Shown here: piece by piece, positions 25,919 to 37,169 of the stretch | Layout of the letters: the number at the start of each line of letters is the position of its first letter | Numbering within the stretch: position 1 is the stretch's first letter | Source of the DNA: Granulicella sp. | Lineage (GTDB): Bacteria; Acidobacteriota; Terriglobia; Terriglobales; Acidobacteriaceae | Reading direction: 5' to 3' | Length of the DNA stretch: 57,435 nucleotides | Assembly: GCA_027365345.1 (NCBI GenBank) | Contig: DAHXNO010000191.1 | Span: forward strand, 1 to 57,435 | Position numbers and translations under genes: made by a program | The notes under the pieces: generated by a model | Database searches by the model: none | The model's input: the letters and a program-made list of their open reading frames with translations, nothing else | Told to the model about the DNA's origin: nothing

Positions 25919-27169
25919 TCAGGCGCGGTACCCTTCCAGCCTCCGGCAAGCTTCCGCCAACTCCGCGTCTTTCTTCGCGAAGCAGAAGCGGAGCAGATTC
26001 TCGCCCGGATTGACGCCCTTCGCGTCCTCGGCAAAGAACGCTGATCCAGCCACCGCGGCGACTCCGGTCTCGGCCAGCAGCCGGCGGGCCTTCTGCTTGG
26101 CGCCGGTCCCCGGAATCCGCTCCGCGTCGGCCAGAACGTAATAGGCGCCGGACGGGATCGAAGGCGTCATCCCGGCAGCGGAAAGTGAACGGCACAGCCG
26201 GTCGCGCTTCGCCTGATGCTCCGTGGCAATCTCGCGGTAAAAGCTCTCCGGCAGTTCCAGCAGTCCCGCCGCCACTCCGTGCTGCAGCGGAGTGGGAGCG
26301 CAGACGTAGATCAGATCATGGAAGTATCCAATCGCCTGCAGCCAGCGTTGGCTGGCCACCAGGTATCCCAGCCGCCATCCCGTCACGGAAAAGGTCTTCG
26401 AGAACCCTGAGATCAGAATGGTTCGTTCCGCCATCCCCGGCAGGGTCATCATGCTGATGTGGCGCGCTCCGTCGTAGACAAAGTGTTCGTAGATCTCATC
26501 GGTAAACACGAACAAGTCATGCTCAATGGCGAGCGCCGCAATCGCCTCCATCTCCGGCCGCGTCAAAACCTTACCGGAAGGGTTTGACGGGCTGTTCACC
26601 AGAATCGCCCGCGTACGCGGCGTGATCGCCCTGCGCAGCCTGTCTGTATCCAGGGCAAACGACGTCTTCTCCAGCGGCGCCACCACGGGCACAGCTCGCA
26701 TCGCGCGCAGGCTGTTCACGTGATACCCATAGAACGGCTCCAGCAGCACGCATTCGTCGCCTGGGTCAAGCAGCGCCAGCAGCGCGGCATGCATCGCTCC
26801 GGTAGCCCCGCTGGTCACCAGAACCTGCGACTGCGGATCGACGATCAGGCCGTACCAACAGGCAAGTTTGCGCGCGATGGCCTCGCGCAAAGGCGCAATG
26901 CCATCCAGCCGGGTGTAGATGTTCTGCCCGGAGTGGATGGCCTCCACCGCCGCGGCCACAACCGGGTGCGGCGGGTCAGTGTCGCAGACACCCTGCGCCA
27001 GGTTGATGCCGCCAGCCTCCGCGCAGACCATCGTCATCGCGCGAATCTCGGAATGGACAACGCCAGGCGCCAGCTCGCTCAGAGAAAGATTGCCCCGAGA
27101 TTCCTGCAGGCCGTCTTCGTCCTGCTCGCGTAGCTGGCGTATCTGAGGAGAGCTTGTCGTCCTGGGCAT
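25919..27169 (-). CDS. Class I/II PLP aminotransferase
   Basis: From ATG 27169 (AAGGA upstream) this gives 416 residues of the aspartate/kynurenine/methionine aminotransferase group: INLAQGVCDTDPP, the cofactor loop SGATGAMHAALLALLDPGDE, VNSPSNPSGKVL, FTDEIYEHFVYDG and the PLP lysine in SGFSKTFSVTGWRLGY. It would transfer amino groups between an amino acid and a 2-oxo acid. The exact substrate is not determined. The gene sits 19 bp behind lon on the same strand and converges with the sulfur-carrier gene; an upstream in-frame extension would overlap lon and is unlikely. Confidence 0.88.
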   Translation of the reverse strand: MPRTTSSPQIRQLREQDEDGLQESRGNLSLSELAPGVVHSEIRAMTMVCAEAGGINLAQGVCDTDPPHPVVAAAVEAIHSGQNIYTRLDGIAPLREAIARKLACWYGLIVDPQSQVLVTSGATGAMHAALLALLDPGDECVLLEPFYGYHVNSLRAMRAVPVVAPLEKTSFALDTDRLRRAITPRTRAILVNSPSNPSGKVLTRPEMEAIAALAIEHDLFVFTDEIYEHFVYDGARHISMMTLPGMAERTILISGFSKTFSVTGWRLGYLVASQRWLQAIGYFHDLIYVCAPTPLQHGVAAGLLELPESFYREIATEHQAKRDRLCRSLSAAGMTPSIPSGAYYVLADAERIPGTGAKQKARRLLAETGVAAVAGSAFFAEDAKGVNPGENLLRFCFAKKDAELAEACRRLEGYRA

Positions 27170-27188
27170 GCGGATCCTTCCACGGGCC

Positions 27189-29615
<2,427 letters not shown>

Positions 29616-29768
29616 AGGCCTCCAGATTAGACGCGCTTTGGGCGGAAACGATCGTTGCCAGGGTTCATCGGAATTGTACGCTCACAGCACAGGGAGACCA
29701 GTATAACGGGTTGGTGGGTACTCAAGCCGTCATATCGGAGGCGCCAAGGCCAGGCAAAGGGGCCACGC

Positions 29769-29795
29769 AAAAGCGGACAGCCATGGCTGTCCGCT
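29769..29795 (-). terminator. Intrinsic terminator downstream of clpX
   Basis: A perfect 24-bp inverted repeat (AGCGGACAGCCA and its complement, 29772-29795) is followed on the minus strand by TTTTGCG. It stands about 160 bp behind the clpX stop and upstream of lon, in an otherwise gene-free stretch (29616-29955), so it should end the clpX transcript. Confidence 0.75.
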
Positions 29796-29955
29796 CTCCA
29801 TTCCATTCTTGCGGGGTTCCATCCTGAGCGCCAGGCAAGCTGCTCTTGCCATTCGTCCACTACGCTCCGGACCCAGCGCCGTGTTGAGCAAGCTGCGGGT
29901 TGGAAGCAGTAGAAGTGGCCGGCGTTCGCTCTCCGCTCTCGTTCGGTCGTCTTGC

Positions 29956-31248
29956 TTACCCAGCCTTCTCCAACGCGACGGGAATCATGATCTCACGCGC
30001 TCGCACCATCTCGTCGGTGATCACCAACTCCTTCACCTTCTTATTGCTGGGAACGTGATACATCAGGTCCAGCATCAACTCTTCCAGAATCATGCGCAGG
30101 CTGCGGGCGCCCACCTTGCGGTGCAACGCCTCGCGCGCAATCTCACGCGCGGCCTCGTCGGTCCAGATCACCGTCACGCCCTCATAGTCAAACAACCTGG
30201 CGTACTGCTTCAGAATCGCATTGCGCGGGCGGGTCAGAATGTCGATCAGCGCGGCCTCATCCAGTTCATCCAGGATGCCCAGCACCGGCAAACGCCCCAC
30301 AAACTCTGGAATCAGGCCATACTTCAGCAAATCCTGCGGCTCAGCCTGGCGCAGCAGATCTGCGTCTCGTTGCGCGCGGATGGGCGTTACCACTTCAGTC
30401 TCTTCCATCGCCGCGGCCTCGCCGATGGCCTTGAATCCCAGCGCCTTCTTGCCTACCCGCCGTCCAATCACCTTCTCCAGCCCGACAAAGGCGCCGCCAC
30501 AGATAAACAGGATGTTGGTGGTGTCCACAATTGTGAACTCCTGATGCGGATGCTTCCGCCCACCCTGCGGGGGAACGTTCGCAATCGTGCCCTCCAGCAA
30601 CTTCAGCAGCGCCTGCTGCACGCCCTCACCGGAGACGTCGCGGGTGATCGATGGATTCTCGTCCTTGCGCCCGATCTTATCGATCTCATCGATATAAATG
30701 ATGCCCTGCTGCGCTCGCGACACATCCCCATCCGCGGCTTGCAGCAGCTTCAGAATGATGTTCTCAACATCTTCGCCAACGTAGCCTGCCTCGGTCAGCG
30801 TGGTCGCATCCACAATCGCAAACGGCACGTCCAGCATCTTGGCCAGCGTCTGCGCCAGCAGAGTCTTGCCGGAACCGGTCGGCCCCACCAGCAGGATGTT
30901 GGACTTCTGCATCTCCACATCGTTGCCGCGCGTTTTATTCATCTGGATGCGCTTGTAGTGGTTGTACACAGCCACGGCAAGCTTCTTCTTGGTCTGCTCC
31001 TGGCCAATCACGTATTCGTCCAGAAACGCCTTCACCTCGGCCGGCTTGGGCAGATGAACCGGAGCCGCTCCCGGCTGCGACTCACCCTTGTCGTCCTCCA
31101 GGATTGAATTGCACACCGCCACGCACTCATCGCAAATGTAAGCCCGCGGATAATCTGAAGGGGAGGAGATCAACTTTGCGACTGCGTCCTGCGACTTATG
31201 GCAAAACGAACAGCGTAGCGACTCTTCCGCGCCACGAGAAGTTTTCAT
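29956..31248 (-). CDS. clpX: Clp protease ATPase subunit ClpX
   Basis: This 430-residue AAA+ unfoldase has an N-terminal zinc-binding domain (Cys13, Cys16, Cys39, Cys42), Walker [16 protein letters not shown], Walker [11 protein letters not shown] and a ClpP-docking region. It unfolds tagged proteins and feeds them to ClpP, which is encoded just upstream. It is transcribed in the same direction as tig and clpP, but a strong terminator after clpP implies a separate clpX promoter within 31249-31460. Confidence 0.97.
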   Translation of the reverse strand: MKTSRGAEESLRCSFCHKSQDAVAKLISSPSDYPRAYICDECVAVCNSILEDDKGESQPGAAPVHLPKPAEVKAFLDEYVIGQEQTKKKLAVAVYNHYKRIQMNKTRGNDVEMQKSNILLVGPTGSGKTLLAQTLAKMLDVPFAIVDATTLTEAGYVGEDVENIILKLLQAADGDVSRAQQGIIYIDEIDKIGRKDENPSITRDVSGEGVQQALLKLLEGTIANVPPQGGRKHPHQEFTIVDTTNILFICGGAFVGLEKVIGRRVGKKALGFKAIGEAAAMEETEVVTPIRAQRDADLLRQAEPQDLLKYGLIPEFVGRLPVLGILDELDEAALIDILTRPRNAILKQYARLFDYEGVTVIWTDEAAREIAREALHRKVGARSLRMILEELMLDLMYHVPSNKKVKELVITDEMVRAREIMIPVALEKAG

Positions 31249-31627
31249 AGGTGGATGAACTCCTTCGCCCCCACGCTGCCTGGGTGCGCCAAAATCAAAA
31301 CTTAGTTTACACCGGCGAGGAACCCTTCAGCGAGTCTTGGGTCAAGTGCGGATGCGCAACTGGATTCCCCGTCTCAAATTGACCCATCCCTCCCGATGCC
31401 GGGCAGCCGGACTCCACGGCGTCAGGAGGTAGAAAAATGCTGCATCCCTGCAACCTTTTGCACAAAAATGCCACCCGTGCGGCTTGCAGCGGCACGGGTG
31501 GCATTTGCGATGCTTCAGCCCCGGCTTGGGGCAATCTCCCTGGCTGCGGAGTCTTGCATCCCGGGCACCCACGGCCGCCATCCCAGCAGCGTCCCGGCTA
31601 CCGATCGCCGCCCATGGCGGAAGGGAT
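31249..31627. other. clpP-clpX intergenic region
   Basis: This 379-bp gap contains the clpP terminator at 31464-31506. The rest should hold the clpX promoter. I see no gene and no CIRCE-type inverted repeat. Confidence 0.6.
31464..31506 (-). terminator. Intrinsic terminator downstream of clpP
   Basis: A perfect 15-bp stem (AAATGCCACCCGTGC at 31466-31480 with its complement at 31492-31506) encloses an 11-nt loop. On the minus strand it is followed by TTTTTGTG. It lies about 120 bp after the clpP stop. Confidence 0.85.
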
Positions 31628-32221
31628 TTATGCAGTCCGGGGACGATCGATGATGTCGTCGATGATACCGTACTCCTTGGCTTGCTGGGCGGTCATGATG
31701 AAGTCCCGCTCCACGTCCCGCTCGATCCGCTCCAGCGGCTGGCCGGTGTTCTGGCTCATCAGCTTGTTGGTCAACTCCCGGATGCGGAGAATCTCGCGTG
31801 CGTGGATGTCGATGTCGGTAGCCTGTCCGCCCAGCCCGCCCATGGACGGCTGGTGGATCAGAATCCGCGAGTTGGGTAAGGTGAATCTCTTGCCCTTCTT
31901 GCCCGCCATCAGCAAAAACGCCCCCATCGACGCCGCCTGGCCAATGCACAAGGTCATCACATCGTTCTTGATGTACTGCATCGTGTCGTAGATCGCCAGC
32001 CCGGCGGAGATCGATCCGCCTGGCGAGTTGATGTAAAGCTGAATGTCCTTCTCCGGATCCTCTCCGGAGAGAAACAGTAGCTGGGCGATGATCAGATTGG
32101 CGATGTTGTCGTCGATCGGCGTGCCCAGAAAGATGATGTTGTCGCGCAGCAGACGGCTGTAAATATCGTAGGAGCGCTCTCCCCGGCTCGTCTGCTCCAG
32201 CACCATCGGTATCAGTCCCAT
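31628..32221 (-). CDS. clpP: ATP-dependent Clp protease proteolytic subunit ClpP
   Basis: This 197-residue serine protease forms the 14-mer chamber used by ClpX and ClpC. It has the catalytic Ser in [14 protein letters not shown], the His in [11 protein letters not shown] and the catalytic Asp in the [10 protein letters not shown] segment. Length is typical. ATG 32221 is preceded by AGGAAAG. It lies 93 bp behind tig and probably shares its transcript, ending at the terminator near 31466. Confidence 0.97.
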   Translation of the reverse strand: MGLIPMVLEQTSRGERSYDIYSRLLRDNIIFLGTPIDDNIANLIIAQLLFLSGEDPEKDIQLYINSPGGSISAGLAIYDTMQYIKNDVMTLCIGQAASMGAFLLMAGKKGKRFTLPNSRILIHQPSMGGLGGQATDIDIHAREILRIRELTNKLMSQNTGQPLERIERDVERDFIMTAQQAKEYGIIDDIIDRPRTA

Positions 32222-32314
32222 AGCTCTCTTTCCTTTGCTTCTAGACCTGCGCTCTTGTTTGAGACCTGTGCCGCCAAAAAAGATTCATGCCGCAGGCCAG
32301 ACCTTCCGTCTTTT

Positions 32315-33850
32315 CTATCCCGCTAGTCTCTCAAACAGCGCCGTTCCCGTCTTTTCCCGCAGCACCTGTTCTCGAACTCGCCCCAAAGACCCCTCTGTGG
32401 AGAGCCGCTTGCGCAGCGTCTCCAGTGGCTCGCGAGAGCTCAAAGAGAGCATCAGCAGCTCGCGCTCCATCTCCTCTTCGCTCACTTCAATGTGCTCGCG
32501 CTGTGCGATGGTGTCCAGAATCAGCGACAACCTCACCTCCTGGATCGCCTGTTCCCGCTGTGCTGTACGCAGGCGATCAAAATCCAGTTGGCGCATCGCC
32601 TCGGGGCTCATGCCCTGTGCGGCCAGCGAGCGCAAACCGCGCTCCAGCCGGGCATCGATCTGCTGTTGGACAAGAGTCTCCGGAACCGGGAAGTTGAACT
32701 TTGCCGCCAGATCTTCCAGCATCTTGTCGCGGGCCTGCGACTCAAGCGCCCGCTTCTTGCGGTCCTCAAGACGCTCCCGCAGCTTGTTCTCAAACTCGGT
32801 CCAATCGGCATAGGGGCCCATCTGCCTGGCAAACTCCGCATCGCGCTCCGGAAAGGTCTTCTTCTTGATTGCCTTCACCGTCACGTCATAGCTCACCGTT
32901 CGTCCGGCCAGCCGGGCATCTCCAAACTCCGCCGGGTAGGTGGCCTCGATAGAGAGTTCCTGTCCCACCTGGGCCCCACGCAGCGCCTGGTTGAAGGCTT
33001 GCAGCGTGTTTTTGCCGCCAACCTCAATCAGCACGTCCTCCCCGCTGATGGGTTGGGCAGGCTCTTTGCCAGCCACACCCTCTTCGCCCACAACCTGCGC
33101 AAGATCCTGAACGCTCCCCTTGAAGCTGATCTCTGCCCAGTCGCCGTCGCCCAGCGGCCGCTCCTCTTCCACCGGCTCTACGGTGGCGTGGTGCTCCAGT
33201 ACGCTGTCCAACTCGGCCTCAAACTCACCCTCTTCCAGGGTCACCTGGGGCCGCTCCACCTTGATGGTGTCGTAACCCTCGAGCTGCATCTCCGGCAGCA
33301 CCTCAAAGGTCGCTTTGAACTTCAGCGGCGCACCTTCCGCCAGCATCAGCTCACTCACCTGCGGCTGCGATATGGGCTGCATCTTCTGCTCTTCCAGGGC
33401 CACCCGGAAGCGCTCGTTCACCAGCGTCTCCAGCACCTCCTGGCGAACCTCCCTGGCGAAGCGCGACTTGATCAACGAAGGTGGAACCTTGCCCACCCGG
33501 AAGCCGGGCAGCCGCACCCGCTTGGCATAGCGCCTGGTCACCTGTTGGAAGGCCTTGTTCACCTCTTCCACCGGTGCTTCCACCTCAACGGTCCGCATCA
33601 GCTCCGGATTCAGCGTCGGAGCCGGCGCGTGAGCATGATCGTGGCCATCATGATCGTGGCTAATCTGTTCCGGAGCCTCCAGCGAGCTTTGGGTTGCGCT
33701 CGCGGTAAGAGTCTCATCCTGCATATCCAGGGAACTGCCAGTGGGTGTTGCGGTCTCTGAGGGTGTCAAAAGAATGCCTTCCGAAGGTTTTAGCGGATGC
33801 CTGATTTTGGCGGGATCTGGATGGGTTGGAGCGCGAAACGCACTCTTCAT
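32315..33850 (-). CDS. tig: Trigger factor with His-rich N-terminal extension
   Basis: This ribosome-bound chaperone and prolyl isomerase is 511 residues when started at ATG 33850, which has GGAGA upstream; ATG 33724 is an alternative. The ribosome-docking motif GFRVGK lies at about residues 116-121, against about 45 in most trigger factors. The first 80 residues are extra and contain a His/Asp cluster (HDHDGHDHAH, residues 65-74). The peptidyl-prolyl isomerase domain (GDGDWAEISFKG) and the long helical C-terminal arms follow. tig-clpP-clpX is a common bacterial order. Confidence 0.93.
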   Translation of the reverse strand: MKSAFRAPTHPDPAKIRHPLKPSEGILLTPSETATPTGSSLDMQDETLTASATQSSLEAPEQISHDHDGHDHAHAPAPTLNPELMRTVEVEAPVEEVNKAFQQVTRRYAKRVRLPGFRVGKVPPSLIKSRFAREVRQEVLETLVNERFRVALEEQKMQPISQPQVSELMLAEGAPLKFKATFEVLPEMQLEGYDTIKVERPQVTLEEGEFEAELDSVLEHHATVEPVEEERPLGDGDWAEISFKGSVQDLAQVVGEEGVAGKEPAQPISGEDVLIEVGGKNTLQAFNQALRGAQVGQELSIEATYPAEFGDARLAGRTVSYDVTVKAIKKKTFPERDAEFARQMGPYADWTEFENKLRERLEDRKKRALESQARDKMLEDLAAKFNFPVPETLVQQQIDARLERGLRSLAAQGMSPEAMRQLDFDRLRTAQREQAIQEVRLSLILDTIAQREHIEVSEEEMERELLMLSLSSREPLETLRKRLSTEGSLGRVREQVLREKTGTALFERLAG

Positions 33851-33918
33851 TCTCTCCACGTTGTTCGCCAATCTTAAGAATACGGGCCCATGGCGCGAGG
33901 GGTCAAACTGAGGACACG

Positions 33919-35202
33919 CTACTCCGCATTCGCGTCCGGCGCGCTCAGCGAGGAGACTTCCACCCGAACCTTCCAGACCAATGTGGCTCCCGGAGCCAGC
34001 GTAATGATTCCGGCGTTCTCCGGATCGTTCCACTCCGGTCCAAACGGATCATCCAGATTGGTGTTGGGCTCGATGCAGATCCACGCCTTATCAGCCGGCG
34101 CAATCACGTGCATGCTGGTAATGTCGGGGGTCAGCGGAATCACGCTCACCTTCAGGTTATAGGCCGGATAGCTGATCTCAGCCACTGGTCCATCCTCCCC
34201 TTCCGGGATCAGATTGGTGTACGTTGTATCGATGGAGGTTGTGCCCAAGCTGGAGCCGCCGGCGCGCGAAAAGTCTTGCGCCGTCCCGCCAACATGGATC
34301 ATCCGTCCCGTCGGCACGTCCTTCTGGTGATTCATCTCCATCACCGTCTGGGAAGGGATTCTCAGCATCGCCTGCGCCCGGTTGCCACTCGGGATCGCAA
34401 AGTAGGGACGCCAGCCAACTCCAAACGGAGCCGACTGCTGACCAGTGTTCTTCGCTGTCACAGTCAGGTCCAGGTCATGCTCGGTCAACTCGGCATTCAC
34501 CGAAACATCGATGTTGGATGGCCAATTGCCTGAAAAATCACCGGCGTGAAAGATGGCGGCCGCTGACTGACCATCCGGCAGAACGTCGCTCCGAACGCTG
34601 TCCGCCCCGCGATTCAGCAGCAATCCCTCCACAGACAAGTTGCTGCCCGCATCCTTTGCTGGAAAGCTCAGCCGTTTTCCTTCCCAATCCGTCGACAGCA
34701 TTCCCGCAGCGGCCTTCGCGCTCCCAGAGAGTCTCCCGGCCCACGGAACCAGAATCGCGCCCCCCAGGGATGTACTCGCCGAGCCGTTCGCGTCGCTTCC
34801 CTGGCTGTTCAGAATATCGGTCGCGGCGGCCAGCGGCGGCGACAGCAGCAGCGGAACCTCACCATGCCCCGGAACCAGCGCCGTAATCTGAAAGACGTTC
34901 ATGCCCCGTCCCGGCAAGAACGCCGCAGAGACCATCTCCACGTCGCGTCCAATGGCAGCCGCGCTGCGGCTCAGGTGAACCGCATCCTGCCCACCCGGAC
35001 CGCTGGGCAGCACCTCCGGAGCTGGCTGCGGATCTACCCTGCTCTTTATCTTGTGCAGATTTCCGCGCCCACGTTCATACGCGGCCACTACCAGCACCAG
35101 GCAGAGTATCCCCACGATGCCCGGCGTCACCCAGCCCCGAGTCGAGTAGTGCCGGCCACCAGCAAAAGGGCCGGATTCACCTGTTCTTCGTCCTGCGCTC
35201 AA
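33919..35202 (-). CDS. Membrane-anchored aldose 1-epimerase-like protein
   Basis: This 427-residue protein has one N-terminal membrane segment (GIVGILCLVLVVAAYERG) and an exported galactose-mutarotase-like beta-sandwich: DLDLTVTAKNTGQQSAPFGV, GWRPYFAIPSG and WICIEPNTNLDDPFG, where the Glu matches the catalytic base position. The start is TTG 35202, supported by GAGGAAG 8 nt upstream. It may interconvert anomers of sugars in the periplasm, or only bind them; a catalytic His is not obvious. It is 68 bp behind the tig start. Confidence 0.75.
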   Translation of the reverse strand: MSAGRRTGESGPFAGGRHYSTRGWVTPGIVGILCLVLVVAAYERGRGNLHKIKSRVDPQPAPEVLPSGPGGQDAVHLSRSAAAIGRDVEMVSAAFLPGRGMNVFQITALVPGHGEVPLLLSPPLAAATDILNSQGSDANGSASTSLGGAILVPWAGRLSGSAKAAAGMLSTDWEGKRLSFPAKDAGSNLSVEGLLLNRGADSVRSDVLPDGQSAAAIFHAGDFSGNWPSNIDVSVNAELTEHDLDLTVTAKNTGQQSAPFGVGWRPYFAIPSGNRAQAMLRIPSQTVMEMNHQKDVPTGRMIHVGGTAQDFSRAGGSSLGTTSIDTTYTNLIPEGEDGPVAEISYPAYNLKVSVIPLTPDITSMHVIAPADKAWICIEPNTNLDDPFGPEWNDPENAGIITLAPGATLVWKVRVEVSSLSAPDANAE

Positions 35203-35371
35203 CGCTTATACTTCCTCTTTAGTACCAACGTTATCACTGACCGTTTCTACGCAGAGAGTTATCCACAGGCCTTCCGGCGCCAGTCTCCTCAGACTGCCGG
35301 TCGGCGGTATCCCGCGCGGCTGCAACTCCAGCCTGCCCGCAACCTCCGCTCCAACAAGGGAACCTAGCCAC

Positions 35372-36127
35372 ATGCCTCCTCAACGCCCCTTGCGCCGTCC
35401 ATCCCTCGCTGTCCTCAATCAGGTCGGGGAGAACATTGTCTCCTGTACCCGTTGCCCCCGCCTTATCGACTACTGCCGCGGCATCGGCGAGAACCGGCGA
35501 AGATCCTATCGCGGCCAGGCATACTGGGCCAAACCTGTACCCGGCTTCGGAGACCCGAATGCGCGCATCCTCATCCTGGGCCTCGCGCCCGGAGCCCACG
35601 GGGCCAACCGCACTGGCCGCCCCTTCACGGGCGACGGCTCCGGCGACTTCATGTATCCCGTGCTGTTCGAACTGGGTCTGGCCAGCAAACCACTCGCCGT
35701 AAGCCGTTCGGACGGACTCCAACTCCGCAAGCTATGGATCAGCTCTGTGGTTCGCTGCGCGCCTCCTGGCGATAAGCCCACCCCGCAGGAGATTCGCAAC
35801 TGCTCCTCCCACCTGGCCGCGGAACTGGCTGCCCTGGCCAAGGTTCAGGTGGTCGTCTGCCTGGGCAAGATCGCCTGGGATGGCTACCTCGCCCACTTGC
35901 TTGGCCAGGGAATCATCCAGCGCCGCTCGGAGTATCCCTTCCGCCACGGAGCGGAGTACAGCCTTCCCCATGGCGTCAGGCTGCTCGGCAGCTACCATCC
36001 TTCCCTGCGGAACACCAACACTGGCCGCCTGGACCGGCCCATGTTCGCTCGAATCTTTGCACGCGCTCTCCAATGTCTGGAGGAACCAGCCGCCAGGATC
36101 CGGCCCGGAAAGTCAGGCTTGGCGTAA
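35372..36127 (+). CDS. Family 5 uracil-DNA glycosylase (UdgB)
   Basis: This 251-residue protein carries the family 5 uracil-DNA glycosylase motif GLAPGAHGANRTGRPFTGDG, four Cys positioned for a 4Fe-4S cluster (CTRCP near residue 25, VVRCAPP and IRNCSSH) and the C-terminal GSYHPSLRNTNTG active-site segment. It removes uracil and other deaminated bases from DNA. It is transcribed divergently from the epimerase-like gene and appears to stand alone. Confidence 0.9.
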   Translation: MPPQRPLRRPSLAVLNQVGENIVSCTRCPRLIDYCRGIGENRRRSYRGQAYWAKPVPGFGDPNARILILGLAPGAHGANRTGRPFTGDGSGDFMYPVLFELGLASKPLAVSRSDGLQLRKLWISSVVRCAPPGDKPTPQEIRNCSSHLAAELAALAKVQVVVCLGKIAWDGYLAHLLGQGIIQRRSEYPFRHGAEYSLPHGVRLLGSYHPSLRNTNTGRLDRPMFARIFARALQCLEEPAARIRPGKSGLA

Positions 36128-36325
36128 TCTCCACTTGCTTTATGTTTGCAACTTCAGCCGCGCAGAGTGGATCTTACGTAATAAAGGATTTGGAGGAACC
36201 ATCCTTTCGGTGGGACGCGGGGCTTTGGCTTCCATGGGAGCCTTTCCAATCAAAAAGAATCATGCCATGGCTTCGCGCCCGCTCCGGGCTACCCGGAACA
36301 ACCACACTTTTCACACGGAGGATCT

Positions 36326-36643
36326 ATGCGGAATAAGGATTTTTGGATTGCTTTGGGGATCGGCGCAGCCATCGGCGGCGCTGTCGCGCTGCTCTATGCG
36401 CCGCAATCCGGCGCCGTCACTCGCAAGCGGCTGAAACGGCGTCTGGACGACCTCAGCGACAACATCGAAGACGCCGGAGACTATCTGAAAGAACAGGCGG
36501 ACCGTCTCGGCCTGGAGGCGCAAAAACTTATCGACGCAAGCAAAGACCGCTTCGAAGAGGCCATCGACGTCGCCACAGGCGTAGTCAAATCCGCGAACAA
36601 GGCGGCGCGCACGGTCACCGAATCCGTCAGCAAACTGGTCTAA
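36326..36643 (+). CDS. YtxH domain stress protein
   Basis: This 105-residue protein has one N-terminal membrane segment (FWIALGIGAAIGGAVALLYA) ending in the YtxH hallmark APQSG, followed by a charged helical tail that may form coiled coils. YtxH proteins are general-stress or envelope proteins of unknown mechanism. It begins at ATG 36326 after an ACGGAGG ribosome-binding site. Confidence 0.85.
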   Translation: MRNKDFWIALGIGAAIGGAVALLYAPQSGAVTRKRLKRRLDDLSDNIEDAGDYLKEQADRLGLEAQKLIDASKDRFEEAIDVATGVVKSANKAARTVTESVSKLV

Positions 36644-37169
36644 CCCAGCAGGGAACTCCCCGGCCTGGCCGGGTAGGCAGTCAAACCTTCGGGGCGCCGG
36701 GAGCATGCTACGCGCCGTTGTTCGTTTGCTGTTCCTGAAGGGTTGTTGCGTAACGAGTCGCCCGGGCTGTTGCCTTGGCTTTCAGCCGGTGGCGATCAGC
36801 ACTCTCTGCATGGCCAACCACCTCGCAGCCCTCGGTCCTGCCGAGGGCTGCCTGCTCCAAACGGAGCGGGGAATACCTGTCAGCGTGATCTTGCGATGCC
36901 GCTCAGCACCGCTTGTCAGACAATCCCGGGGCCGGTTCCATGGCGCCATAGCGGAAACGGAGTGCGTGTACTCATCAGCAAGCCCTCTGAACGGCCTTTT
37001 CCTCAAGCAAAGGCTCTTCGCAGACCCGTCGCTCCGGGCGCCAGAACTCTGCGTCTGCTCTGGAAAAACCATCCCAGCAGGATGGCGGCAGAACCGGAAT
37101 CTCGCCTGTGTATCGCTCCAGCGGCACAGTTTGCAGAGTCGCCCGGCACAGTCCTTTCGGTTCCCGGCT
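36644..37169. other. Gene-free region with a perfect hairpin
   Basis: This 526-bp stretch lies between the convergent ytxH-like and glycosidase genes. I find no credible gene. A perfect 11-bp hairpin, GCAGCCCTCGG with its complement (36825-36851, 5-nt loop), is present without a T-run on either strand, so its role as a terminator is unproven. Confidence 0.5.

Noticed and set aside
25762-26013. 83-residue frame starting inside the sulfur-carrier tail, considered as a JAMM protease
   Set aside because: It lacks the JAMM metal-binding His-x-His...Asp pattern and overlaps the aminotransferase gene.
31249-31460. CIRCE or other heat-shock operators near clp genes
   Set aside because: No TTAGCACTC-type inverted repeat is present in this gap or upstream of clpC.
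36825-36851. Perfect 11-bp hairpin considered as a terminator
   Set aside because: No T-run on either side, so only noted within the gene-free region.
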